NCBI RefSeq assembly: GCF_000981505.1
Contig: NZ_LN827929.1
Coordinates: forward strand, 868,001-932,000
DNA from: Candidatus Methylopumilus planktonicus
GTDB lineage: Bacteria > Pseudomonadota > Gammaproteobacteria > Burkholderiales > Methylophilaceae
Length of the DNA stretch: 64,000 nt
Direction: 5' to 3'
The translations under genes were made by a program, and so were the position numbers. Within the stretch, counting starts at the first letter, position 1, and every line of letters starts with the position of its first letter. The notes under the pieces were generated by a model, which was not told the origin of the DNA, ran no database searches, and saw nothing but the letters and a program-made list of their open reading frames with translations. Below are positions 48,001-55,800 of this stretch, in pieces.

Positions 48001-48778
48001 TTTCTCTCTCGCCTGGTAAAAATATTAGAGTGTCTCCTCCTACTTTTGAGAAATCTTTCACAACATCAAGAATAGCCTCTTCAATTTTTTCTACTTGGTC
48101 GTCTTCGTCTTTAACTTCTAAAGGTCGATAGCGAATCTCAACGGGATATGTCCTACCTGAGACTTCAATAATAGGTGCATTATTAAAGTGTTTGGAAAAG
48201 CTCTCCACATCAATGGTCGCACTGGTAATAATAATTTTTAAATCAGGACGCCTAAGAGTTAGTTGCTTTAAGTAACCTAAAAGAAAATCAATATTAAGAC
48301 TTCGCTCATGGGCTTCATCAATAATAATGGTGTCGTATTTTTTAAGATCAGGGTCTGTTTGTGTCTCTGCCAACAGAATGCCGTCAGTCATCACTTTAAT
48401 AAGTGTTTGATTGGAGACTTTATCTGCAAATCGAATCTTAAATCCTACAGCATCGCCTAAGGGGGAATTTAATTCCGATGCTATGCGAGAGGCCACTGAT
48501 CTCACTGCAAGACGTCTTGGCTGTGTATGGCCTATGAGGCCCTTAATACCTCGGCCTAAATGAAGACAAATTTTGGGGAGCTGAGTTGTTTTACCTGAAC
48601 CTGTTTCGCCACACAAGATCACGACTTGATGATTAAGAATTGCCTCATTAATCTCTTTAACTCTTTGAGAAATAGGAAGCGCTTCAGGAAACTCAATAGG
48701 TAGTATGCTTTCTAGTCGAGCTTGTCTTGATGCTTCAATCGCTAAATTTTTATCTTTGTTTTTTAATGGCTCACTCAC
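45017..48778 (-). CDS. hrpA: ATP-dependent RNA helicase HrpA
   Basis: 1253 residues, DEAH-box helicase. GETGSGKTTQLPK, DEAHERSLN, SATID, then the C-terminal helicase block QRSGRCGRV and the HA2/OB domains, followed by the long HrpA-specific DUF3418 region to the end. E. coli HrpA resolves collided or stalled ribosomes. Read with the spermidine-synthase-like gene downstream. Confidence 0.96.
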   Translation of the reverse strand: MSEPLKNKDKNLAIEASRQARLESILPIEFPEALPISQRVKEINEAILNHQVVILCGETGSGKTTQLPKICLHLGRGIKGLIGHTQPRRLAVRSVASRIASELNSPLGDAVGFKIRFADKVSNQTLIKVMTDGILLAETQTDPDLKKYDTIIIDEAHERSLNIDFLLGYLKQLTLRRPDLKIIITSATIDVESFSKHFNNAPIIEVSGRTYPVEIRYRPLEVKDEDDQVEKIEEAILDVVKDFSKVGGDTLIFLPGEREIRDIAEFLKNKLPPHYEILPLFSRLSNEEQQKIFRGSNGRRIILSTNVAETSLTVPGIKYVIDPGIARVNRYSTRNKVEQLQIEKISQASAKQRSGRCGRVSDGICVRLYSEDDFNARPLFLDPEIYRSSLASVILKMASLHLGDVSQFPFIQPPSRRFIQDGYLLLQELGAVDDQYELTIIGRDLAKLPMDPRLGRMLLQAKKENALSELLIIVSALSIQDPRERPLDKKAESEAAQVRFFDEKSDFVSFLKLWTFFDEAIQKKTTQNNLRKLCHAHFLSYLRMREWRDLHDQIRELILDMNYKENDKPANYVQIHRSILAGLLGNIGIKALEDDSYVGARNIEFHLSPGSNIKRRRSKWVMAADLVDTTKLYARTAAEIDVEWIESLSLHLVEHHHTDPYWDVKLSRVNAHERITLYGLTIVPKRNVHFGPINPEIAREIFIRQGLVSGGYVSKGLFWKHNQGLIEEVELLEHKARRLDVLVNEEDLFQFYDEKIAQGIINGVGFEDWRREIEDKHPQVLFLTKDLLMRRDAHEITEVQYPETLNIEGVTIPLKYRFEPGHPDDGVTAVISEIDFHQLDLNIMQWLVPGMIREKLNCIFKSLPKNIRTQLFPLTDTVTEFLTQYKTHHHLFQSISDFVLKKTKEPYMIGEEEIESLPRHCFMNIEVVNQKNELVSQGRDLNLLKGSVKPQVHVKKNDKTNAVERFNLKRWDFDELPHAIELNTHQKDYKGFVGLSDEVESVAIRVFVSEDEAKVSHRQGVLRLLSFELKPQLKQLEKDLSKLKEAQLFLRDMIDAEELKGDVIEMILDTALNSEELMPRTSGDFITLIKRIKNALPQAMKAILDTIHLSATYYHQIKQLLKTLSPIQKRSESIFASRINFLIHNEFIISTPSDTFSHLPRYLKALMIRIEKYPSRVDKDAIMQKDIDRIHQLLGERLKPYVSKKMTPPKALKDFQWQIEELHVSLFAQDLKTAYPVSLKRLEKALDDIPFYP

Positions 48779-48788
48779 AATTTAAAAA

Positions 48789-49217
48789 TTACTGCTTCAC
48801 GCAATCTTCAAATCCTGAATTACCACCCTTAAATTGTGGTTCAAAATAAAACTTATGGAATTGCCATTGTCCTTTTGCATTTTTACTAAACTGTGAGATG
48901 CCTGTGCCAAAATCATGAGTTGATTGGTTTTCTAATGCAAAGTGCATAGCAGCACTCAAGCCATTTGCTGCCATATGGCCTGGGTATTTACCATAACCAG
49001 GTACCTCGAGTAAAAAGTCGTAACTTCCATACTGAGCTTGGCTATGCTCTTTTTTTAATTTTAATGTCACTTTCCCTTTGTATTCACCTTCATGCATATC
49101 AAGTCCGGTACATTGATAAACGCCTGTAAAATCAGGTCCGGTGAATGCAGGGATTTTGTGCGCAGCAAAACTTAGTGACGAGGCAATCAAAAAAATAAAA
49201 GTTAAAATACAACGCAT
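48789..49217 (-). CDS. Secreted protein of unknown function
   Basis: 142 residues with a signal peptide (about 1-19, ending LSFAA). The mature part is rich in Gly and aromatic residues and has two Cys (YQCTG near 36 and EDCVKQ at the end), likely a disulfide. Looks like a small periplasmic beta-rich domain; no family recognised. Between the hrpA start and a methyltransferase gene, all minus strand, gaps 10 and 14 bp. Confidence 0.75.
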   Translation of the reverse strand: MRCILTFIFLIASSLSFAAHKIPAFTGPDFTGVYQCTGLDMHEGEYKGKVTLKLKKEHSQAQYGSYDFLLEVPGYGKYPGHMAANGLSAAMHFALENQSTHDFGTGISQFSKNAKGQWQFHKFYFEPQFKGGNSGFEDCVKQ

Positions 49218-49231
49218 ACCGCTCTCCTTTT

Positions 49232-50053
49232 TTAAATGGTAGGTAAAAATCTAGATCTTAAAGACTCTAGATGACATGTTTTTAAAATTTCTTCTATTCG
49301 ATCTAAGGCAATTTTTTTAGGCTGATGAATATTCTCAGCCATGATAAGTTCATTTTTCATGGAGTGTTCCCATCCCACTAATTCAGTGACTGTGACCTTG
49401 TAACCCATGCCTTCCAGTAATAAGCATCTTAATACATTCGTGAGATGGCTTCCAAATTCTCTTGTATGAATAGGATGTCGCCATAATTCAGATAATGTAT
49501 ATTTTAATTGATCTGACTTGTCAGACCGTAAAGTTTTAGACACCTCTGCCTGACAGCAAGGAATGAGCACAATATATTGCGCCTCCTTTTTGAGTCCAAA
49601 AAGAATTGCATCATCTGTAGCCGTATCACATGCATGAAGCGCTGTCACCATATCCACTTTATGCGGAAGGCTAGCATCATCTAATGAATTTTTTATATCA
49701 GATGCAAAGAAATGCATGCGATCAAACTTTAAAGTTTCAGCCAATGCTTTAGCTTTCTCAATGAGCTCAGGACGGTGTTCAATCGCGAAGAGTGCCCCGC
49801 CTTTGTCTTTTAAAAAAAGGTCATATAGGATAAAGCCCAAATAAGACTTTCCAGCCCCATGGTCTACTAAGGAAAAGTGGGGGTTAGTTACCAATGCTTT
49901 TTCTAAATAAGGCTCGATCAGCTGATAGAGATGGTAAACCTGTTTTAATTTGCGTCTTGAGTCTTGATTTAATTTGCCGTCGCGGGTAAGTATATGCAGC
50001 GATTTCAAGAGCTCGATTGATTGCTGAGGCTTAATGTCTTTGATTTCTTCCAT
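49232..50053 (-). CDS. SAM-dependent methyltransferase (Methyltransf_32 type)
   Basis: 273 residues. SAM loop FSLVDHGAGKSYLGFIL, IEHRPELIEKA as the acidic-strand segment and VTALHACDTATDDAI as the following conserved block, all typical of PF13679. Related proteins methylate rRNA or are uncharacterised. Divergent from rbgA with a 74 bp gap. Confidence 0.83.
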   Translation of the reverse strand: MEEIKDIKPQQSIELLKSLHILTRDGKLNQDSRRKLKQVYHLYQLIEPYLEKALVTNPHFSLVDHGAGKSYLGFILYDLFLKDKGGALFAIEHRPELIEKAKALAETLKFDRMHFFASDIKNSLDDASLPHKVDMVTALHACDTATDDAILFGLKKEAQYIVLIPCCQAEVSKTLRSDKSDQLKYTLSELWRHPIHTREFGSHLTNVLRCLLLEGMGYKVTVTELVGWEHSMKNELIMAENIHQPKKIALDRIEEILKTCHLESLRSRFLPTI

Positions 50054-50127
50054 AACATGATCAGTTTAACGTATACGTGTTCACTTATGACAGAGTAAAA
50101 TGATGCAGATTTAATGAAAGATCAATC

Positions 50128-50985
50128 ATGAGTATTCAGTGGTTCCCAGGACACATGGTGGCAGCGCAAAAAAAAGCCGCCGAAACTATGGAGTTTACCG
50201 ATGTGGTCATCGAAGTATTGGATGCCAGAGCGCCTGCTGCATCTCAAAATCCGATGGTGAAAGAGCTTGGAGCAGCTCGGCAAAGAGCCCATCTTAAGAT
50301 ACTCAATAAGTCCGATCTAGCAGATCCTAAAGTGACCGACCAATGGATTCAATATTTCAACAAAATCCCAAAAACTAAAGCCATTGCTATTTCATGTAAA
50401 AAGGCAAATGAACCAAAAAAAATTCTATCACTTTGCATGGCTTTGGCACCTCACCGAGGCACCCCATTAAAACCACTTCGCATGATGATTATGGGTGTGC
50501 CCAATGTAGGTAAATCTACACTTATGAATGCAATTCTTAATAAAAGAATTGCAAAGGTTGGGGATGAGCCTGCGATAACAAAACAACAACAGCGCCATCA
50601 AATTAATGATCATATGATCCTTGTAGATACGCCTGGGATGATGTGGCCGAGAATTGAGCATGAACATGATGGATATTTATTAGCAACAAACAATAATATC
50701 GGCAAAAATGCTTACAATGAAGAAGATGTAGCTATTGAACTTGGTGCAATTTTATTAAAGCAATATCCAGAATTGCTTAAAACTCGATATGAAGTAAAAG
50801 AGCTTACTTTTGACTCTATCGAATTATTAGAATTTATTGCTAAGAAAAAGAATTTTCCGCTTAGAAACCATCTTCCTGATATAGAAAAAGCAGCAATTAT
50901 TTTACTTAATGATTATCGCCAAGGCTATTTAGGAAAAATTTCAATAGAATCGCCAGAGTCAAGAAAATTGAAGTTAACCAAATAA
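50128..50985 (+). CDS. rbgA: Circularly permuted ribosome-biogenesis GTPase RbgA/YlqF
   Basis: 285 residues. The G motifs come in permuted order: NKSD (G4, about 60-63), SCKK (G5), GVPNVGKST (G1), DTPGMMWP (G3), preceded by the family start IQWFPGHM. Assembles the 50S subunit. The stop overlaps the convergent GT9 gene by 12 bp. Confidence 0.95.
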   Translation: MSIQWFPGHMVAAQKKAAETMEFTDVVIEVLDARAPAASQNPMVKELGAARQRAHLKILNKSDLADPKVTDQWIQYFNKIPKTKAIAISCKKANEPKKILSLCMALAPHRGTPLKPLRMMIMGVPNVGKSTLMNAILNKRIAKVGDEPAITKQQQRHQINDHMILVDTPGMMWPRIEHEHDGYLLATNNNIGKNAYNEEDVAIELGAILLKQYPELLKTRYEVKELTFDSIELLEFIAKKKNFPLRNHLPDIEKAAIILLNDYRQGYLGKISIESPESRKLKLTK

Positions 50986-52092
50986 TTCAAAAAAATCTTT
51001 TTCAATCTGCTGTCGATTAATGCCATCAAAGCATAGGCGACTTGGCAAATGACACTCAATCCGAGCACAGGTATTTACCCAATTGATTTTAATCCCATGA
51101 AAAGTGTGCTTATCTTGACACTCCAATGGCTCGGTAGCAATTGAACGAGATAATTTAAAATACGGACTCTTCACGCCAAAAAGCTTATTATCACTCTGCC
51201 CCATCAAGGAAATATTGGGAACCAAAAATAGTCTTGCCCAATGAATAATGCCAGTGTCTACAGAAACAATACCTTTGGCATTTGAAACTAACTCCAAAAG
51301 TTCTTGAAGATTTGTTTGACTCATTAAATTTACAATCTTATTTTTTTGTCTATGCTCATCTACAATTTGATCCAATGCATTTTGATAAGAATCTTCTTGC
51401 TTGAATCCAGTTAAAACAATAGTTTTATTGGTAATTTGACATAGAGAAAATAAAAGCTTAATTAAATCTAATGGCCAAAGTCTCGCATGATGACTTGTTC
51501 CAATATGAATAATGAGGTACTCACCCAAATCACTAAACCGATTAGAAAGAGAAAGCGAGTTTAAGTGAATATTTTCTGCATCTTTTGAGGATGATTCAAG
51601 GAGGTCAAACATAATCATTGAGGCTGGGATAGGCTTTTCAGCAATAGAAATTATTTTACTAATTGCTCTATTTGATCTGGGTTTTCCACCTAAATGACTA
51701 ATTAATTCTCCATGCGGCAATGCTTCTAATAGTGGGAGCCATTTCCATGAAAAAATATTAATCACTCTTCCATAACCCTCAGGCGAAGCTTTTCTTAATT
51801 CACCTAAAATACGCCAATTTAAATAATCAGCGTTAATAACAGTTAATTCAAAAAGATTTGCAGCATCACCTAAATTAAATTTACTTAAAAGTATAATTTT
51901 TCTAGATGGGTTTTCTTTCTTAATCTGAATAATAAGCCTTCCTGCCATCGCTAAATCACCAAAAAAAAGATCAGCAACTACTAAAATAGAACCATCACTC
52001 TCTTTAATTTTTTTCGCAGGAAACGCTTTCAAAAAGAATAAATAAAGAAGCAAAGACGACTTGTTAAGCCTTCTGAATAATGAATGCATCAT
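50974..52092 (-). CDS. GT9 (heptosyltransferase-like) glycosyltransferase
   Basis: 372 residues, GT-B fold. N-terminal SILVVADLFFGDLAMAGRLI (the GD motif in a diverged form), HIGTSHHARLWPLDLI and KGIVSVDTGIIHWARLF in the C-terminal domain. The tail has several Cys. A basic, hydrophobic N-terminus (LFRRLNKSSLLLYLFFLKAF) suggests membrane association. Probably LPS core or polysaccharide assembly; sugar unknown. Confidence 0.82.
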   Translation of the reverse strand: MMHSLFRRLNKSSLLLYLFFLKAFPAKKIKESDGSILVVADLFFGDLAMAGRLIIQIKKENPSRKIILLSKFNLGDAANLFELTVINADYLNWRILGELRKASPEGYGRVINIFSWKWLPLLEALPHGELISHLGGKPRSNRAISKIISIAEKPIPASMIMFDLLESSSKDAENIHLNSLSLSNRFSDLGEYLIIHIGTSHHARLWPLDLIKLLFSLCQITNKTIVLTGFKQEDSYQNALDQIVDEHRQKNKIVNLMSQTNLQELLELVSNAKGIVSVDTGIIHWARLFLVPNISLMGQSDNKLFGVKSPYFKLSRSIATEPLECQDKHTFHGIKINWVNTCARIECHLPSRLCFDGINRQQIEKDFFELFG

Positions 52093-52320
52093 TTAGATAA
52101 AAAAATCCTAATGGTTTCAGGCATGTGGTTAAAGAAATGAAGTAATGTGATCATTATGAGGTATCTCTGTTAAATATCTAACGAAGCCAGTTTGGGAGCG
52201 CTGGGTGAATTATCAGTACAAATCATAGTTTTTAACATGCGCCTTACCAATCAATTGATTAGTATAATGCTACTATTAAATTCCTTAAAAATTACATAAT
52301 CGTTCACCGAAGCTTAACAT

Positions 52321-53364
52321 ATGCGCAATATTGATTTCATAAAACAGCCTTGGCTTAAGTTAGAGCGGTTTATTTTACATTTATGTTACCTAGCCATTCG
52401 CAAAAATGTTAAATCAAAAGCTTATCCAAAACACGTTGCGAAAATTCTTATCATAAGAAGAAATCGATTAGGTGACTCAATAAACGTATTGCCTATTATT
52501 GAAGCTATAAAGAAAAATTATCCATCCATCAAGATTAGCGTATTAGCCAATCAATACAATGCTGAGATCTTTAATTACTCAACATACATTGATCAAGTCT
52601 ATTGTATAAATGAAAAATGGGGACTTGGAAGAATCACACTTTACTTAAATCCAGTTATAAGAAAACTCCGCCGTGAAAATTTCGATTTAGTTATAGGACT
52701 TGGAGGCTTCGCATCCATGTTGTCTCAGATCAGCTTCTGTATTAAAGGCAAATACAGTGTAGGACCAAAATCATTTGAAGGTAACTTTAACGATCTTTTA
52801 TTTGACTTTACAGTTAAAAAAATTCAAGGCAAGAACAATCTGCATATCGATGAAATGGCAAATATTGTAAAGGGAGCCAAATTAAAGTTACCGAAAAAAC
52901 TACCCTTCCCGAAACTTAATGTTTCCATCACAAAGAAAAAAAATTGGCTTGCCATTTGCCCAGATGTAAACAGAAAAGAAAGTCGCTATTCGATAGAAAA
53001 CTATAAAAAAATTATTGAATACGTAATCTCAAATCAAATAACCAGTAAGGTACTTTTGTTTCTTGGCTCCCCTAACAGTCCTTATATGGCTTTAACTCAA
53101 TATGGCGCTGAGTTTCAAACAACCAATAATCTAAAAGAATTTATCAAAAAGATAGCAGAATGCAGAATTGCTTTAACAGCAGCGGGCGGAAGTTCTCATA
53201 TTGCATCTTCTTTAGGCATTAGTGTTGTTGTTATCTCAGGAATAAAAAATCAATCTTTTTGGCGTCCTTATGGAAAAAATATCAAAGTTTTTGAGAATGA
53301 CATAAATATAAATCTTATTTACCCAGCGGATATTGGAAAAGCATTAAAAATTTTGACTTCGTAG
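52321..53364 (+). CDS. GT9 (heptosyltransferase-like) glycosyltransferase
   Basis: 347 residues with the canonical GT9 opening ILIIRRNRLGDSINVLPIIEAIKKNYP and later GSPNSPY and TAAGGSSHIASSLGISVVVISG. Divergent from the GT9 gene at 50974-52092 across a 228 bp gap that has a perfect TATAAT at about 52262 but no good -35. Likely LPS core transferase. It is the last gene before the tRNA-Arg island. Confidence 0.87.
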   Translation: MRNIDFIKQPWLKLERFILHLCYLAIRKNVKSKAYPKHVAKILIIRRNRLGDSINVLPIIEAIKKNYPSIKISVLANQYNAEIFNYSTYIDQVYCINEKWGLGRITLYLNPVIRKLRRENFDLVIGLGGFASMLSQISFCIKGKYSVGPKSFEGNFNDLLFDFTVKKIQGKNNLHIDEMANIVKGAKLKLPKKLPFPKLNVSITKKKNWLAICPDVNRKESRYSIENYKKIIEYVISNQITSKVLLFLGSPNSPYMALTQYGAEFQTTNNLKEFIKKIAECRIALTAAGGSSHIASSLGISVVVISGIKNQSFWRPYGKNIKVFENDININLIYPADIGKALKILTS

Positions 53365-53382
53365 GACGCAGATACAATATAG

Positions 53383-53404
53383 CGCCCTCGATACGAATCA
53401 AACT
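53383..53404. repeat. Decayed copy of the tRNA-Arg 3' end (putative distal att site)
   Basis: CGCCCTCGATACGAATCAAACT aligns with the tRNA 3'-end region at 56715-56736 (GCCCTCGA core identical, about 17 of 24 positions overall), in the same orientation. It lies at the far side of a 3.3 kb block of small accessory genes. Weak alone, persuasive with the context. Confidence 0.5.
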
Positions 53405-53421
53405 TAGACAAGCTAAGGAGA

Positions 53422-53490
53422 GTACTCTAAGCAGTGAGCTCAGTATTTCTGCTTGTAACTTCGAAAATTGATAAACCTTCTACTTTCTCA
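53422..53490. repeat. Element-end block shared with the ssrA elements
   Basis: GTACTCTAAGCAG, then TTCGAAAATTGATAAACC and TTCTACTTTCTCAA, correspond in order and spacing to 12982-13050 (GTATTTTAGCAG ... CTTGATAAACCTTCTA ... TTCAA), and more loosely to 15382-15447. Found just inside the decayed tRNA copy, as the others are just inside the ssrA copies. Confidence 0.55.
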
Positions 53491-53644
53491 AATTATCTTT
53501 TTTATATAACTTCCATAGAGCTTTAATGCCTTTGATAATAAAAAAAATGATAAAACCTGCGTTGATAATGTAAAAAATAAAAATAGAAATATCAAGCAAA
53601 TTAATCTTTGAAATCCATTCCAAAAAATCTACTATGATTTGCAT
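53480..53644 (-). CDS. Possible small membrane protein (54 aa)
   Basis: Open frame of 54 codons starting ATG 53644 and ending TAG. The product has a short amphipathic start, one strong hydrophobic helix (about residues 18-41, rich in Ile and Phe) and a basic tail KALWKLYKK. It sits 11 bp downstream of the YkuK-like gene on the same strand. No good Shine-Dalgarno; AT-rich DNA easily gives such frames. Could be a toxin-like or membrane-tether peptide, or chance. Confidence 0.35.
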   Translation of the reverse strand: MQIIVDFLEWISKINLLDISIFIFYIINAGFIIFFIIKGIKALWKLYKKDNLRK

Positions 53645-53655
53645 AAAAAATTGTA

Positions 53656-54135
53656 CTAACCGACCTTTCGGTCTCCAAGCGTTTTAAATTTTCCTGCAGC
53701 ATAAGACGCTGCAAATGCATTTGGTTTGACCATTGGGATCACATTACATGTGCCGCGAATATAGCCAATAGCCTCATGAATGACACAATTAGAACCAAAC
53801 ATTTCATCTGGATTGATATCGAGATGAACTTCTACAGCTCTGTCCTCTAATATATCCGCTAATTTAAGGTACAAGTCGGATACTTTATATACTTCGTTCA
53901 TTAACCTATAGCGAGGTTTATTCTTTTTTTGATCATAGTCTCTCTCACGTGCTACTTCGCCAAAAATTTTGCACCCATTATTACCATTGATATGAACAAC
54001 AATGGCCATCACATAATCTGCGTACCAATCTTGTCCAATTCTAATTCTTTCAGAATCACAGCCAATATAAATTTTTGACTCGAAAGTTTGCGCCTCAATA
54101 AAATCTCGAACTTCTTCTAAATTTATCTTTTTCAT
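53656..54135 (-). CDS. RNase H-like nuclease, YkuK/DUF458 family
   Basis: 159 residues. KIYIGCDSERIR gives the first acidic residue of an RNase H-like fold, EVHLDINPDE the second, and the C-terminal KPNAFAASYAAGK is typical of the YkuK family. The family is found in Firmicutes and in phages; nuclease activity is predicted, not shown. Part of the tRNA-Arg island, so probably horizontally acquired. Confidence 0.75.
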   Translation of the reverse strand: MKKINLEEVRDFIEAQTFESKIYIGCDSERIRIGQDWYADYVMAIVVHINGNNGCKIFGEVARERDYDQKKNKPRYRLMNEVYKVSDLYLKLADILEDRAVEVHLDINPDEMFGSNCVIHEAIGYIRGTCNVIPMVKPNAFAASYAAGKFKTLGDRKVG

Positions 54136-54197
54136 TATTTATTCAATAGTATTTAACAAATTAGATCATTCATAACGGTTCTACGTTGGAATTCTTT

Positions 54198-54404
54198 TTA
54201 ACGTCTTCGCTTCTTCCAAGTATAATCGGACCCATCGGGACACTTTCCTTCAAGCACAGCATCAACACCAAAGAATCCAATAATTTCAACAGCATCACCT
54301 TCAATAGTGACTAGTTCATTCATTTCTTTGGCTAACTTCATCGCCTCATCCAGAGTCACAACTTCACTTATTTTTGTTTTACTCTTAACCTTATACATTC
54401 CCAC
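54198..54404 (-). CDS. Small hypothetical protein
   Basis: 68 residues: a charged N-terminus, SEVVTLDEAMKLAKEMNELVTIEG, then GFFGVDAVLEGKCPDGSDYTWKKRRR. No family recognised. The final KKRRR is basic. Same strand as the YkuK-like gene, 62 bp upstream of it. Might bind nucleic acid, but only the basic tail hints at that. Confidence 0.55.
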   Translation of the reverse strand: MGMYKVKSKTKISEVVTLDEAMKLAKEMNELVTIEGDAVEIIGFFGVDAVLEGKCPDGSDYTWKKRRR

Positions 54405-54471
54405 TAAATAGTCTCAAACTTTATAAGAAAAAGTTTAAAAAAATATTTTCCGTGGCAAATCTTCACTTAAT

Positions 54472-54831
54472 TTATGCATGAAGATGGAATACCTTGCTCA
54501 TGATTTTCCACTCGCCATCCACTTTAAGCAATGTGAAAAAATCTGTAAATTTATGCCCCGTCCAGTTATCTGACTCTAATCTTACTGTTGCGATGGAACC
54601 TTCAATATCGACATGTGCAATCTTTGAGATAATATCAGTCGCTGGCCCATTTTCATCATTCCAATCAAAAAGTTTTTGAATCGGTCCTGCAAATAAATCG
54701 CTTCCAATGTAACCAAAAATGGTGGCATCTTTATGAAAAGCAGGCTTCATATCATTGCCCTTTCCAGACTTAGCTCCATCAATATAGTGTTGGATTGTGG
54801 ATTCAATGCGTTTGTAATCATCATTATTCAT
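54472..54831 (-). CDS. NTF2-like protein (lumazine-binding/SnoaL-type)
   Basis: 119 residues, a single NTF2-like cone fold: YKRIESTIQHYIDGAKSGKG at the start, MKPAFHKDATIFGYIG, and FTDFFTLLKVDGEWKIMSKVFHLHA at the end, matching the putative lumazine-binding (PF12893) family. Biochemical role unknown. Cytoplasmic (no signal peptide). Divergent from the Cys-repeat gene. Confidence 0.82.
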   Translation of the reverse strand: MNNDDYKRIESTIQHYIDGAKSGKGNDMKPAFHKDATIFGYIGSDLFAGPIQKLFDWNDENGPATDIISKIAHVDIEGSIATVRLESDNWTGHKFTDFFTLLKVDGEWKIMSKVFHLHA

Positions 54832-54959
54832 TTAATCATCCTTTTTTTATCTTTCAAAAGCTTAGTCCTAGGTCACTTCAACCTTTTAGTTTGAATGAAT
54901 TATACTAAGTACATCATTATTTAATAGGCAATTGATGAAGCTGACTTATTGACGATAGT

Positions 54960-54987
54960 TTGCTCTATTTCATGCACAGAGTATAGT
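54960..54987 (+). promoter_or_regulatory. Candidate promoter of the Cys-repeat/nuclease operon
   Basis: TTGCTC (54960-54965), 16 bp spacer, TATAGT (54982-54987). The ATG at 54998 is only 11 bases after the -10, so the transcript would be nearly leaderless. Confidence 0.35.
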
Positions 54988-54997
54988 TATTTTACTT

Positions 54998-55267
54998 ATG
55001 AGATATTTCGCTTTTTTCTTTTTTTCGTATCTTTATTTGATAGCAACAAGTGATGCAGCGAGTGATTCACATTGCTTCTCAATCAGAAACTCTGACCAAA
55101 AAAATTTATGTCTTGCCCTTGTAAAAAAACAGGGTACCTACTGTTATTCCATACGCGAGCCAGACTCAAAAAACATATGCTTGGCACAAATCAAGAATCA
55201 AAAAAGCTATTGTTATAGTATCAAATCTAGTGATATAAAGAATCATTGTCTAGCTATACTAAAATAG
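54998..55267 (+). CDS. Small secreted protein with three CX11C repeats
   Basis: 89 residues. A signal peptide (about 1-20, ending SDAA) is followed by three tandem ~23-residue repeats, CFSIRNSDQKNLC, CYSIREPDSKNIC and CYSIKSSDIKNHC, each with two Cys eleven residues apart and followed by LA. Six Cys in a 69-residue exported domain suggest disulfides or metal/haem-like binding, though no CXXCH is present. Unknown family. Seven bases before the thermonuclease gene, so co-expressed with it. Confidence 0.75.
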   Translation: MRYFAFFFFSYLYLIATSDAASDSHCFSIRNSDQKNLCLALVKKQGTYCYSIREPDSKNICLAQIKNQKSYCYSIKSSDIKNHCLAILK

Positions 55268-55274
55268 GATAAAA

Positions 55275-55760
55275 ATGAAAAACCTAATATTCATTCTTTT
55301 GTTATTGCTTTCGCTACTATCATTTGCGGAAGAATTGACGGGGAAAGTGATTAAAGTTTCAGATGGAGATACGATTACTGTGCTTGATAGCAATAATCAG
55401 AAATATAAGATACGTTTACAGGGTATTGATGCCCCCGAAACGCAACAAGCGTTTGGTGAAACTTCAAGACAATCACTCGCTAACCTCGTTTATGACAAAG
55501 AGGTAATTGTACTTTGGGATAAAAAAGATAAATATGCTCGTATTCTCGGAAAAGTTATAGTTGATGGAAGAGATGCCAATTATGAACAACTTAAAAAAGG
55601 CTTGGCTTGGTACTACAAGCAATACGAGAAAGATTTAAGTGATGAAGATAAGCAAAGATATTCAGAAGCAGAAGGATGGGCAAGAAATTATACTGAAGGA
55701 TTATGGACAGACTCAAAATCAATACCTCCATGGGAATTTAGGCACAAAAGGAAAAATTAA
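55275..55760 (+). CDS. Secreted thermonuclease (staphylococcal-nuclease family)
   Basis: 161 residues. Signal peptide about 1-18 (ending LSFAEE), then an SNase OB-fold: VIKVSDGDTITVL, IRLQGIDAPE, and RILGKVIVDG. The catalytic Arg/Asp/Glu set of Staphylococcus nuclease is represented by R in KIRLQG, D in GIDAPE and E in DAPETQ. Exported Ca-dependent DNase/RNase. Co-transcribed with the Cys-repeat protein. Confidence 0.9.
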   Translation: MKNLIFILLLLLSLLSFAEELTGKVIKVSDGDTITVLDSNNQKYKIRLQGIDAPETQQAFGETSRQSLANLVYDKEVIVLWDKKDKYARILGKVIVDGRDANYEQLKKGLAWYYKQYEKDLSDEDKQRYSEAEGWARNYTEGLWTDSKSIPPWEFRHKRKN

Positions 55761-55800
55761 TGAATGTTAGATATTGATTTGAAAAAGGAGTATTCAAAAA

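Noticed and set aside
54198..54831. Toxin-antitoxin pair in the tRNA-Arg island
   Set aside because: The 68-residue protein and the NTF2-like protein match no TA family I know and are separated by 67 bp with no coupling.
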